A stretch of 9,873 bases of DNA from Bacteroidales bacterium UBA5537 (GCA_002426025.1 DINP01000087.1:529-10401), one strand, 5' to 3'; positions 1-5,924 are shown, numbered from the stretch's first letter. Numbers and translations are program-made. Notes: generated by a model from the sequence alone, not told the origin.

Positions 1-587
1 CAGTTCATCCTGCCAAAGTCAGCCTTAAACTGGTTCAGCCACTTGCGCATGGCTTCCCATTCGGTATCTTCAACCTTATCGGCCAGCAGTCGGATGGTGC
101 CAATTTTAAAAGAATTGGACATAATAAACCGTTCGCCATCGAGCAACGAAATCTCTGTTGATCCACCGCCCACATCAATATACATGGTTTTGCTGAAGTT
201 CTTATTCACAAACACATTGCTGAGCGAGCTGATGATATTGGCCTCTTCAATACCATCAATCATCGTAATCTCCATGCCGGTTTCCTGCCGCACCCTTTCC
301 ATAACTTCCTGATTATTGGCTGCTTCGCGCATGGCCGAAGTAGCAGCCACCCGGTAACCATTGGGTTTGTAAACATCAATGAGTAGCTTAAATGCCCGCA
401 TGGTTTTAACCAGATCATCTGCTTTCTGATCAGAAATGCGTCCGGTATTGAAAACGTCCATTCCCAAACGAATGGGAATACGGATCAGTGAAGCCTTTTC
501 GGTAACAGGGCCGCCTTTGCTTTCGTAAACATTGGCAAATAAAAGCCTTACGGCATTTGAGCCTATATCAATACTTGAGAAGAGCAT
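1..587 (-). CDS. Ppx/GppA family phosphatase (exopolyphosphatase-like), N-terminal part, truncated by window edge
   Basis: About 195 residues are visible, read as the reverse complement starting at the ATG at 587-585; the C-terminus lies off the left edge. The fold is the ASKHA (actin/Hsp70-like) phosphatase fold of the Ppx/GppA family, which hydrolyses terminal phosphates of polyphosphate or pppGpp in the cytoplasm. Visible motifs are the N-terminal phosphate-binding loop SIDIGSNAVRLL (about residues 5-16), ATSAMREA (82-89), IDGIEEA (110-116) and the second phosphate-binding loop DVGGGSTE (138-145). These match the order and spacing of the family. No Shine-Dalgarno sequence precedes the start, as is usual in Bacteroidota. 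I cannot tell polyphosphate from pppGpp specificity from this half. In related genomes such genes often sit by polyphosphate kinase, which would be outside this window. Family call is firm; substrate is not. Confidence 0.93.
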   Translation of the reverse strand, partial: MLFSSIDIGSNAVRLLFANVYESKGGPVTEKASLIRIPIRLGMDVFNTGRISDQKADDLVKTMRAFKLLIDVYKPNGYRVAATSAMREAANNQEVMERVRQETGMEITMIDGIEEANIISSLSNVFVNKNFSKTMYIDVGGGSTEISLLDGERFIMSNSFKIGTIRLLADKVEDTEWEAMRKWLNQFKADFGRMN

Positions 588-700
588 AAATTGAGGTTTT
601 AAGAAATGTTGCTGAACGAAATTAAACAAATATCAATCAGTGAGATTATAAGAAATAAAAATAATTTAGAGATTCATTTTTAACTTTTATCCTTTCCCGA

Positions 701-732
701 TTTGTTAAGCAGTGTAATATGCTTTACTTTTG
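701..732 (+). promoter_or_regulatory. Bacteroidota sigma-ABfr-type promoter, consensus match
   Basis: TTTG at 701-704 and TACTTTTG at 725-732 are separated by 20 bases. This fits the known Bacteroidetes primary sigma consensus (-33 TTTG, about 19-21 bases, -7 TAnnTTTG) in full. Transcription would begin near 739-741 on the plus strand. No intact gene starts within 225 bases downstream; the first open frame is the relic at 969. The match is seen directly; activity is inferred. Confidence 0.55.
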
Positions 733-748
733 AAATGGATTCTATACC

Positions 749-778
749 AGACACCAAAGCAGATTAGTTACAGATTTA
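749..778. repeat. Dispersed repeat, copy A (split by 9 bases)
   Basis: AGACACCAAAG (749-759) and TACAGATTTA (769-778) occur here in the same order as in copy B at 3860-3880, where the two blocks are contiguous. The 9 extra bases here (CAGATTAGT) look like a partial duplication of the following CAGATT. Both copies are in or at the edge of non-coding DNA. This copy lies just after the predicted start of the 701-732 promoter transcript. Confidence 0.5.
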
Positions 779-843
779 AGTTCCGGAAAAGAATTTGATT
801 TAATCCTCTAGGATAAAAACCTGCTCTCCCAAAATAATAACAG

Positions 844-868
844 GTGAAAATAAATAGATCATTTTCAC
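844..868. other. Small AT-rich hairpin
   Basis: Perfect 8-base arms GTGAAAAT (844-851) and ATTTTCAC (861-868) enclose a 9-base loop. The following sequence is T-containing but not a clean T-tract. It could end a short transcript from the 701-732 promoter, but with an AT-rich 8-bp stem this may also be chance. Confidence 0.3.
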
Positions 869-968
869 GTTCTTATATTCAAATCGCTTCACTATCGTAT
901 AAATAAATTAGCTGACATTTTTCCATAATATGTTCAATATGAATCCCTCTACTTAGTTACTAACGAAA

Positions 969-1211
969 ATGCACAGGGGTTTGCAGGTTTTCCCAGATGT
1001 AAAAAGCCCCAATAACCAACATTATAAACTCCATTCTACTGATGACAAAGAATATAGCGGTCGTTCTGTACGATCTCTCCTTCTGAATGAGATATTGCCT
1101 ATTGGAAACTCCACCAAATCTTTCAATATCAATGACCTAAAACCAGGCCTTTACATTTACAGGGTTCTTTCAGAGTCAATCAACAAGAATGGCATTATTA
1201 CCAAAAATTAA
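969..1211 (+). pseudogene. Relic T9SS type A C-terminal sorting domain (passenger lost)
   Basis: This 80-residue frame resembles only the C-terminal targeting domain (Por secretion / type A sorting domain) of proteins exported by the type IX secretion system. Near the N-terminus GLQVFPDV (residues 4-11) stands where intact domains have a VYPNP-like motif. Toward the end FNINDLKPGLYIYRVL (about residues 53-68) is a close match to the usual DLxxGxYxYxV strand, followed by a short NGIITKN ending like the usual G-K-I-I-K terminus. The spacing between the motifs fits a whole domain. There is no signal peptide or passenger domain, and an in-frame stop lies at 954-956, so this cannot be exported as it stands. 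I read it as the tail of a decayed surface or secreted protein. It could instead be a small expressed protein, but nothing supports that. The 1217-1258 hairpin follows the stop codon by 5 bases. Confidence 0.68.
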
Positions 1212-1216
1212 ATAAA

Positions 1217-1258
1217 ATTGAACCTCCATGGTGCTAATTAGTAGCATGGAGGTTCAAT
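1217..1258. terminator. Long perfect hairpin between relic stop and next start (possible terminator or 5' UTR element)
   Basis: Fourteen-base perfect arms ATTGAACCTCCATG (1217-1230) and CATGGAGGTTCAAT (1245-1258) flank a 14-base loop that can itself pair partly. Read on the minus strand the stem is followed by TTTTATTT and further Ts, a terminator-like arrangement, although no minus-strand gene lies upstream to need it. Read on the plus strand no T-tract follows, and the ATG at 1268 comes only 9 bases after the stem. It may therefore end the relic gene's transcript, or occlude the start of the next gene when transcribed into it. The structure is certain at sequence level; the role is inferred. 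Confidence 0.6.
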
Positions 1259-1267
1259 CCTTGATTT

Positions 1268-2899
1268 ATGAGAAATCTAATTATAATATTAATAATTTCC
1301 TCCCATTGTTTAACAGGACTTTCGCAGAACCTGGTTATCAATTCATCGCTTGAATTTTTCACCGCAGATTGTGATGGAGAGAATTTTGGGGGAATGACTG
1401 GTGGCAATTCTCCAATTCAAAATTGGTTTTCTTTAAATGATCAATGTATTTATCTAAACACTTGTTCAACCTGGCCAGGACATCATTCTTCAATACCAAA
1501 TAACATTTATGGTTTCCAATATCCAAGTACAGGAGAAGCATACATTTGCTTGTTGGTTTATTATTATGAAGGCGGGTACGATGGGCGTGGGTATCCTGTT
1601 GGGTCATTTGAAAAACCACTTATACTTGATTCCGTTTATTGTGTTGAATACTATGTTTGCCTGGCTGAACGAACTTCAAATGGCGCGATAATGAATGTTG
1701 ATGCATTTATTAGTGATACTGTTCCAAAATATCCCCCTTGGATTCAGGAAGGACATTTACTTGAATTACCTGCACAAATTAAGTCCAAACAAATATTGAA
1801 TGACAGCATTAACTGGACAAGAGTAAGCGATCTTTACAAAGCCCATGGTGGTGAACGTTATATTACCATCGGCAATTTCCAGACCAGGGAGAGAACTACA
1901 AAAATAAGCTGGAGCCAAATGCCCGACCTTAGTACTGTAGTTCATTATTTCCTCGATGATGTAGGTATAACCCCCGCCGGGGTTAAAGCCCCAGCATTGG
2001 GGAAAGATACTGTTCTTTGCCGCAATGCCATGCCCTACCGGCTTACGGCTCCTGCCGGATATGATTCATATTTATGGAGCACCGGGCAAACAAGCCAAAG
2101 CATTGATGTGTATAACGAAGGGAAATACACCCTTACCTGTTACTTAGGCGACTGTGGCAGCCTGAGCGATGATATTGAAATCAGCTTTGATACCCCGGTG
2201 CTCAATCTCGATAACGAAACCAGCATTTGCCGGGGCGAAACAGCCGAACTTATTGCTCCGACAGGATTTAACCACTACAACTGGAGCAATGGCGATACTA
2301 CCAGAACAATAAGGGTAAGCGAAGCCGGTACTTACTACCTGCAAACCACCGACCGCTGCGGCACTCAGTTGGATTCGGTAAAAGTTTTAGTTGACACCAT
2401 CCCTACAGGTATAATAAAATTGGGAAACGATACCACCACCTGCAGCAATGGAAAGGATTTTCCCATTGTACTTTCAGCCAATACCACCCTGCCCAACTAC
2501 CTGTGGAGCAATGGCGACACAACCCGGCAAACCAGCATCAGCAGCCGTGGCTTATACACACTTACCAGCAGGTTCCGGTGTGGCGAAGTAAGCGATGAAA
2601 TCTTTGTAGATGTCTGCCCGCCCGAAATAGCCTTCCCCAATGCCTTTACCCCCGATGGCGATGGCCTTAACGACACCTTCGGTCCTTTACAAACAAATAT
2701 GTACATTGGCCTGATTCAAATCTACAACCGCTGGGGACAGTTGGTTTTTGAAGGGCAATCGCCTGGTTTTATATGGGATGGGAAAATAGGCTCTTGGCCC
2801 GCACCCGAGGGCATTTATGCTTACGTAATCAACTATTCCGACTACGATGCGGATGGCAGGAAATATATGCAAAAAGGTTTGGTGATGCTGTTAAGATAA
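1268..2899 (+). CDS. Secreted T9SS cargo protein: lectin-like N-domain, three Ig/PKD-like repeats, gliding-motility-type (type B) C-terminal sorting domain
   Basis: The 543-residue protein begins with a Sec signal peptide (hydrophobic residues 3-12, probable cleavage near Q20). Residues about 21-236 form a jelly-roll-like domain common in Bacteroidota surface proteins (NLVINSSLEF start, NWTRVSDLY and GGERYITIGNF near 182-204, YFLDDVGI end). Three Ig/PKD-like repeats follow at about 244-307, 314-375 and 385-449, each with a LGxDTxxC start and a YLWSxGxT core. Residues about 454-543 are the gliding-motility-associated C-terminal domain: FPNAFTPDGDGLNDTF, IYNRWGQLVFE, WDGK, PEGIYAYVI and a KGLVMLLR end. 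This directs export across the outer membrane and surface attachment or release through T9SS. No SprF/PorP-like partner is next to it in this window. The part before about 1960 is AT-richer (roughly 38% GC by hand count) than the part after (roughly 49%). Its ligand is unknown. The start at 1268 is favoured by the signal peptide. Confidence 0.93.
   Translation: MRNLIIILIISSHCLTGLSQNLVINSSLEFFTADCDGENFGGMTGGNSPIQNWFSLNDQCIYLNTCSTWPGHHSSIPNNIYGFQYPSTGEAYICLLVYYYEGGYDGRGYPVGSFEKPLILDSVYCVEYYVCLAERTSNGAIMNVDAFISDTVPKYPPWIQEGHLLELPAQIKSKQILNDSINWTRVSDLYKAHGGERYITIGNFQTRERTTKISWSQMPDLSTVVHYFLDDVGITPAGVKAPALGKDTVLCRNAMPYRLTAPAGYDSYLWSTGQTSQSIDVYNEGKYTLTCYLGDCGSLSDDIEISFDTPVLNLDNETSICRGETAELIAPTGFNHYNWSNGDTTRTIRVSEAGTYYLQTTDRCGTQLDSVKVLVDTIPTGIIKLGNDTTTCSNGKDFPIVLSANTTLPNYLWSNGDTTRQTSISSRGLYTLTSRFRCGEVSDEIFVDVCPPEIAFPNAFTPDGDGLNDTFGPLQTNMYIGLIQIYNRWGQLVFEGQSPGFIWDGKIGSWPAPEGIYAYVINYSDYDADGRKYMQKGLVMLLR
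1968..2002. other. Cluster of GC-rich inverted repeats inside the T9SS gene at the domain junction
   Basis: TAACCCC (1968-1974) and GGGGTTA (1979-1985) form a perfect 7-bp stem with a CGCC loop. The second arm can alternatively pair with CCCC at 1989-1992, and that CCCC with GGGG at 1999-2002. The cluster codes for the linker between the N-terminal domain and the first Ig-like repeat, and coincides with the step in base composition. It may be only a by-product of Gly/Pro/Ala linker codons. Confidence 0.45.
1997..2614 (+). repeat. Three tandem Ig/PKD-like domain repeats within the T9SS protein
   Basis: The three units cover about 1997-2188, 2207-2392 and 2420-2614. The last two share an identical 14-base core, TGGAGCAATGGCGA, at 2282-2295 and 2504-2517, encoding WSNGD. 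The first has the related TGGAGCACCGGGCAAAC near 2075. Protein similarity exceeds DNA similarity elsewhere, so the units are diverged internal duplications rather than fresh ones. Each carries a pair of cysteines about 40-45 residues apart, which could form an intradomain disulfide. Confidence 0.75.
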
Positions 2900-2961
2900 A
2901 ATTGAACTGAAATCAGAAGAAATAACCCAACCATTTTCCAAAAGTATATCTCCTATAGTGT

Positions 2962-3750
2962 TCAATTCAATTCTTCTTCGCTTCCGGTTTTATATGTCAT
3001 CATCTGCAGATTATCCCCATCAAACACTGCATAACTGAAATTGGTAATCCAGTCTCCGAGGTTTATAAAACGGCTTTTGGTATTTAGTGGAAGGTTGGCT
3101 GGTACATGGCGGTGGCCAAATATAAAATATTCAATGTTTGGGTCAGTTTTCAGGTAATCAGCAGCAAAAGTAAACAGCCGCTCTTTGCTTAAATCAATTC
3201 CACCTTCCAGTGAAACCTGTTTCTCGTCTTTTGCTTCGTTGGCATAACGGCTGCGGCGCGAAAAGAACAATGCCAGGCGTGTGCCGATATCGGGGTGCAG
3301 CCATCGGAAAAGCCACTGATTTGGCTTAAACTCAAATACCTTTTTCAGGAATTTGTAACCATTATCGCCAGGGCCAAGGCCATCGCCATGCGCCAGAAAG
3401 AAACGCTTTCCGTTCCATTCCCGTATCACGGCTTCGCGGTGAAGCTGTATGCCAATCTCCTGCTCAAAATAGTTAAACGCCCAAATATCGTGGTTGCCCC
3501 TGAAAAGATAAACAGGCACGCCGCGGTCAACAATTTCGGCCAGTTTCCCGAAAAGGCGGGTAAAGCCCTTCGGCACAACTGTTTTGTACTCAAACCAGAA
3601 ATCGAACACATCGCCCATCAGGTAAATTTCCGAAGCATCGGCACAAACTTCATCCAGCCATTTAACCAGCAGTTTTTCGCGACGAAGGCTCGATGCGTGA
3701 TCGGGAATCCCTAAATGAAAGTCAGAGGCAAAATATATCTTCAAATTCAA
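2962..3750 (-). CDS. lpxH: UDP-2,3-diacylglucosamine pyrophosphatase (LpxH-type calcineurin-like phosphoesterase)
   Basis: This 262-residue protein is predicted to hydrolyse UDP-2,3-diacylglucosamine to lipid X (2,3-diacylglucosamine 1-phosphate) plus UMP, the fourth step of lipid A synthesis, at the inner face of the inner membrane. All metal-binding motifs of the calcineurin-like family are present: DFH (D10, H12), GDVFD (D47, D50), GNHD (N86, H87), HGD (H121) and GHRH (H213, H215). Residues about 131-190, a basic and aromatic insertion (FLKKVFEFKPNQWLFRWL), fit the lid that binds acyl chains in LpxH. Length is slightly above the 240 residues of the E. coli enzyme. It lies convergent to the T9SS gene (62 bases apart) and is separated from the upstream redoxin gene by a terminator and its own -7-like box, so it is probably transcribed alone. 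An LpxH2-type relative is the main alternative. Confidence 0.9.
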   Translation of the reverse strand: MNLKIYFASDFHLGIPDHASSLRREKLLVKWLDEVCADASEIYLMGDVFDFWFEYKTVVPKGFTRLFGKLAEIVDRGVPVYLFRGNHDIWAFNYFEQEIGIQLHREAVIREWNGKRFFLAHGDGLGPGDNGYKFLKKVFEFKPNQWLFRWLHPDIGTRLALFFSRRSRYANEAKDEKQVSLEGGIDLSKERLFTFAADYLKTDPNIEYFIFGHRHVPANLPLNTKSRFINLGDWITNFSYAVFDGDNLQMMTYKTGSEEELN

Positions 3751-3772
3751 GGTATTATAGTTTCATTTGCTG

Positions 3773-3780
3773 CAAAAATA
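3773..3780 (-). promoter_or_regulatory. Candidate -7 box for lpxH
   Basis: On the minus strand this reads TATTTTTG, matching TAnnTTTG, and ends 22 bases before the lpxH start codon. That gives a short leader. No TTTG is present at the -33 position, so the match is partial. The upstream terminator at 3836-3879 means that lpxH needs some promoter here. Confidence 0.42.
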
Positions 3781-3835
3781 GTGATTTAGGGTTTAGTTTG
3801 CCTGAATCGGGTTTGGCATACAATATTGTCCGGTT

Positions 3836-3879
3836 AAAAATAAAAAAAATCTGCCACTAAGACACCAAAGTACAGATTT
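3836..3879 (-). terminator. Intrinsic terminator after the redoxin lipoprotein gene
   Basis: On the minus strand, just past the stop codon, the arms AAATCTG and CAGATTT (plus positions 3873-3879 and 3847-3853) close a loop of 19 bases that contains a further 3-bp pairing. A run of eight Ts, then A and five Ts, follows directly (the A-tract at 3836-3849 on the plus strand). The strong U-tract makes this a credible terminator despite the short stem. It would end the lpxK-pnp-redoxin transcript before lpxH. Confidence 0.62.
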
Positions 3880-3880
3880 A
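3860..3880. repeat. Dispersed repeat, copy B (contiguous)
   Basis: AGACACCAAAG (3860-3870) runs directly into TACAGATTTA (3871-3880). The same two blocks in the same order occur at 749-778 with 9 bases between them. This copy forms the loop and one arm of the terminator at 3836-3879 and includes the redoxin stop codon. The adjoining CCACTAAGACACCAAAG also resembles heptamer-like CACTAAGACAC elements I recall as common between genes in Bacteroidota; that link is from memory and unverified. Confidence 0.5.
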
Positions 3881-5044
3881 TAACTCATTTAAAAGTCTTT
3901 CTCCCAAGGCCCTTGTAGAAGTATAGCGGTCAACAATGTGGCCTTGCCGGTTAATCAGCACAAAAACAGGCAGTTTCTGAATATACCATTCCTTTGCAAC
4001 CGGTGAATTCATAGCACGGGTATCGTTCACATTGGCCCACCATAGTTTATCGAGGTTCACCGCAGCGGCCCAGCGATCGGTATATGCATCGAGCGAAACA
4101 GCAAACACCTCAAACCCGGCGTCTTTATACTTTTCGTGAAGGCTTTTTAGTTCCTGGTTAGCCTTGCGGCTTGGCCCATCGGCTGGCGACCAAAAGTAAA
4201 CACAGGTAAACTTGTTTTTTGATGGGTCAAGAATCAAATCCTTTCCGTTAAGGCCGGGAAGTGAGATGGCCGGTGCCGGTTTTCCCGGACTCATATTCTC
4301 GCGGGCTATCCTCTCTCGTTCATTTGTGGCTTTCAGCAATTTCATACGTGTATGAAATGCTTGATAGTGAGGATTTGAACTGTGATTGGATGCAAGCTGT
4401 TTATCGGCAACAAACAGCCAGGCACTGTCAACTGTCTGATCGAAAAGAAACGACTGCTGTATTTTACTGTTTACAACCAGAATCTGCGAGAGGAAATCCT
4501 TGTTCGCTTCGAGAAAATCTATTGCCCTTTGCTTCGCTTTCAGCATTAAATCTGCCCATGCCGAATCGGTTTTCATTTTTATTGCGGCATAGTTATCCAT
4601 ATCACGGGCAAGTATCAGTACACTACCAAGCGAGTCGGCTACAGCTTCATCCGCGAGCAGCGATCGCCTGAATTTGTCGAATATACCAGCTTCCCGGCCA
4701 CTCGAAAAAACAATAGAATCGCTGTGAAACTGCACATTGATTGAATCACCCGGATAAATTACCATTGGCGCCAGGGTTTTGCCACCAGATTGAACAAGGT
4801 AAAAACCAGCCATCTCAGGTAAAAAATTCAGGCAAAAACGTCCATCACTGTCCGGCTTAACCGAATCAACTGTTATATAAGCAGCAGTATCTATCCTGAC
4901 AAGGCGAAGATAAGTTTCGGCAATAGCGGCTGCATTTCCACATATACTCACCTCTCCAGGCTCTGCTTGCTGTTGGCAGGAAGTTGAGAATAGCAGCAGC
5001 AGGGACAATGCAGTAAAAAGATTGACCTTAATAAAACGATTCAT
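3878..5044 (-). CDS. TlpA-like thioredoxin-fold lipoprotein lacking the CxxC cysteines
   Basis: The 388-residue protein starts with a lipoprotein-type signal (hydrophobic 7-19, FSTSC with C23 as the likely lipidated cysteine; the -3 residue is Ser, so the lipobox is relaxed). Residues about 28-130 resemble the DUF4369 domain found in front of Bacteroidota TlpA-like proteins. A helical, charged region follows to about 250. Residues about 252-388 are a TlpA/AhpC-TSA-type thioredoxin fold: GKPAPAISLPGLNGK, VYFW, FEVFAVSLD, KLPVFVLINRQG with the cis-proline P359 kept. Where active relatives have WCxPC, this protein reads ADGPS: D289 and S292 replace both cysteines. It therefore should not do disulfide exchange; a binding or structural role is possible. 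It lies 61 bases downstream of the nucleoside phosphorylase gene and probably shares its transcript, ending at the terminator at 3836-3879. Function unknown. Confidence 0.85.
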   Translation of the reverse strand: MNRFIKVNLFTALSLLLLFSTSCQQQAEPGEVSICGNAAAIAETYLRLVRIDTAAYITVDSVKPDSDGRFCLNFLPEMAGFYLVQSGGKTLAPMVIYPGDSINVQFHSDSIVFSSGREAGIFDKFRRSLLADEAVADSLGSVLILARDMDNYAAIKMKTDSAWADLMLKAKQRAIDFLEANKDFLSQILVVNSKIQQSFLFDQTVDSAWLFVADKQLASNHSSNPHYQAFHTRMKLLKATNERERIARENMSPGKPAPAISLPGLNGKDLILDPSKNKFTCVYFWSPADGPSRKANQELKSLHEKYKDAGFEVFAVSLDAYTDRWAAAVNLDKLWWANVNDTRAMNSPVAKEWYIQKLPVFVLINRQGHIVDRYTSTRALGERLLNEL

Positions 5045-5105
5045 GGTAAATGAACGAATTAAACTCCGGCAAATTGCCTGAAAACGAACTGAACAATAGT
5101 CAGGT

Positions 5106-5924
5106 TCAGAAGGTAGTCTCTTTCAGCAATTCGGTTATAATGCGTGTCATAAGAGGTTCAGCTTTGCTGGCAGCGTCAATTACTATCTTATGCGACACTT
5201 CAACAATTTTACCTGGCACACCCAGATCGGAGATTACCGATACCGCGAAAACAGGCAAATTCATGTGCCTCGCTACAATTACCTCGGGTACTGTTGACAT
5301 ACCAACGGCATCTGCTCCGATGGTGTGAATATAACGATATTCGGCCGGGGTTTCGAATGTTGGTCCGGTAACAGCAGCATAAACACCGGTGCGGAAAGGA
5401 ATTCCGGCGCGGCGCGCTATATCACAGGCTTTGTCGAGGATAGCACGGTCATAAGCTTCGCTCATATCGGGGAAACGTGGACCAATTTTATCGTCGTTTT
5501 TACCAATCAGTGGATTGGTTCCCATCAGGTTAATATGGTCGGTAATAAACATTACGTCGCCCACTTCAAAACCCGGGTTCAGTCCGCCGCTTGCATTGGA
5601 AACAAAAAGCACTTTAATTCCAAGTGCTTTCATAACCCTTATAGGGAAAACGATTTCCTGCATCGTCCAGCCTTCATAAAAATGGAAGCGGCCCTGCATG
5701 GCTACAATCCTTTTTCCGCCAAGGCTGCCAAAAATCAACTGCCCTTTGTGGCCTTCAACAGTTGAGACCGGAAAATTGGGAATATCGCCGTAAGGAAGTT
5801 CTTTTTCTATGTTTATTTCGCGGGTTAATCCGCCCAGACCTGTTCCTAAAATAATACCTGCTTCGGGCAAACCTGCAATGTGTTTGCGGATAAATGCAAC
5901 ACTCTCATTAATTTTTTCTAACAT
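5106..5924 (-). CDS. Purine nucleoside phosphorylase, trimeric (type I, human-like) family
   Basis: The 272-residue enzyme cleaves purine (deoxy)nucleosides with phosphate to free base and (deoxy)ribose 1-phosphate, for purine salvage in the cytoplasm. By position against the human enzyme the key sites are present: GTGLGG phosphate loop (27-32), H59 in EGHKGQ, R79 in MQGRFHFYEG, N110-A111 in SNASGG, E191 in GPTFETPAEYR, M209 in VGMSTVPEV and H245. The residue at the base-contact position of human N243 is D233 (SVISDLG). I chose the ATG at 5924 (MLEKINESVAF), where family members begin, over an in-frame ATG at 5975 that would add 17 unlike residues. With this start the gene overlaps the end of lpxK by 17 bases, implying translational coupling. 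A lpxK-phosphorylase pairing is, as I recall, frequent in Bacteroidota. Confidence 0.93.
   Translation of the reverse strand: MLEKINESVAFIRKHIAGLPEAGIILGTGLGGLTREINIEKELPYGDIPNFPVSTVEGHKGQLIFGSLGGKRIVAMQGRFHFYEGWTMQEIVFPIRVMKALGIKVLFVSNASGGLNPGFEVGDVMFITDHINLMGTNPLIGKNDDKIGPRFPDMSEAYDRAILDKACDIARRAGIPFRTGVYAAVTGPTFETPAEYRYIHTIGADAVGMSTVPEVIVARHMNLPVFAVSVISDLGVPGKIVEVSHKIVIDAASKAEPLMTRIITELLKETTF

Larger units (their letters stand above)
588..968. other. AT-rich gene-free region with orphan promoter, dispersed repeat and small hairpin
   Basis: This 381-base stretch has frequent stop codons in all frames and no convincing protein. It holds the 5' flank of the Ppx/GppA gene (minus strand), a consensus-like plus-strand promoter at 701-732, one copy of a short dispersed repeat at 749-778, and a small hairpin at 844-868 (arms GTGAAAAT / ATTTTCAC). 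The stretch just before 969 could be the eroded body of the secreted protein whose sorting domain survives at 969-1211, but I found no recognisable passenger residues in it. A small RNA starting near 740 is the other possibility. Confidence 0.6.

Noticed and set aside
43..312. 89-residue plus-strand open frame opposite the Ppx/GppA gene
   Set aside because: It is antisense to a clearly conserved gene, has no recognisable domain, and its serine-rich composition is typical of a shadow frame.
627..634. CAAATATC as a minus-strand -7 box for the Ppx/GppA gene
   Set aside because: It misses one consensus base and has no TTTG partner at the -33 distance.
1359..1619. Minus-strand 86-residue frame inside the T9SS gene
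   Set aside because: It is antisense to the lectin-like domain and lacks any recognisable motif; the plus-strand frame is the conserved one.
2901..2966. Shared bidirectional terminator between the convergent T9SS and lpxH genes
   Set aside because: ATTGAAC/GTTCAAT gives only 7 bp with a loop of over 50 bases and no T-tract; I do not call a terminator here.
5089..5109. Possible terminator after the phosphorylase gene (arms CTGAAC 5089-5094 / GTTCAG 5104-5109)
   Set aside because: The stem is only 6 bp, spans the stop codon and lacks a clear T-tract on the minus strand, so I treat the redoxin gene as part of the same transcript.
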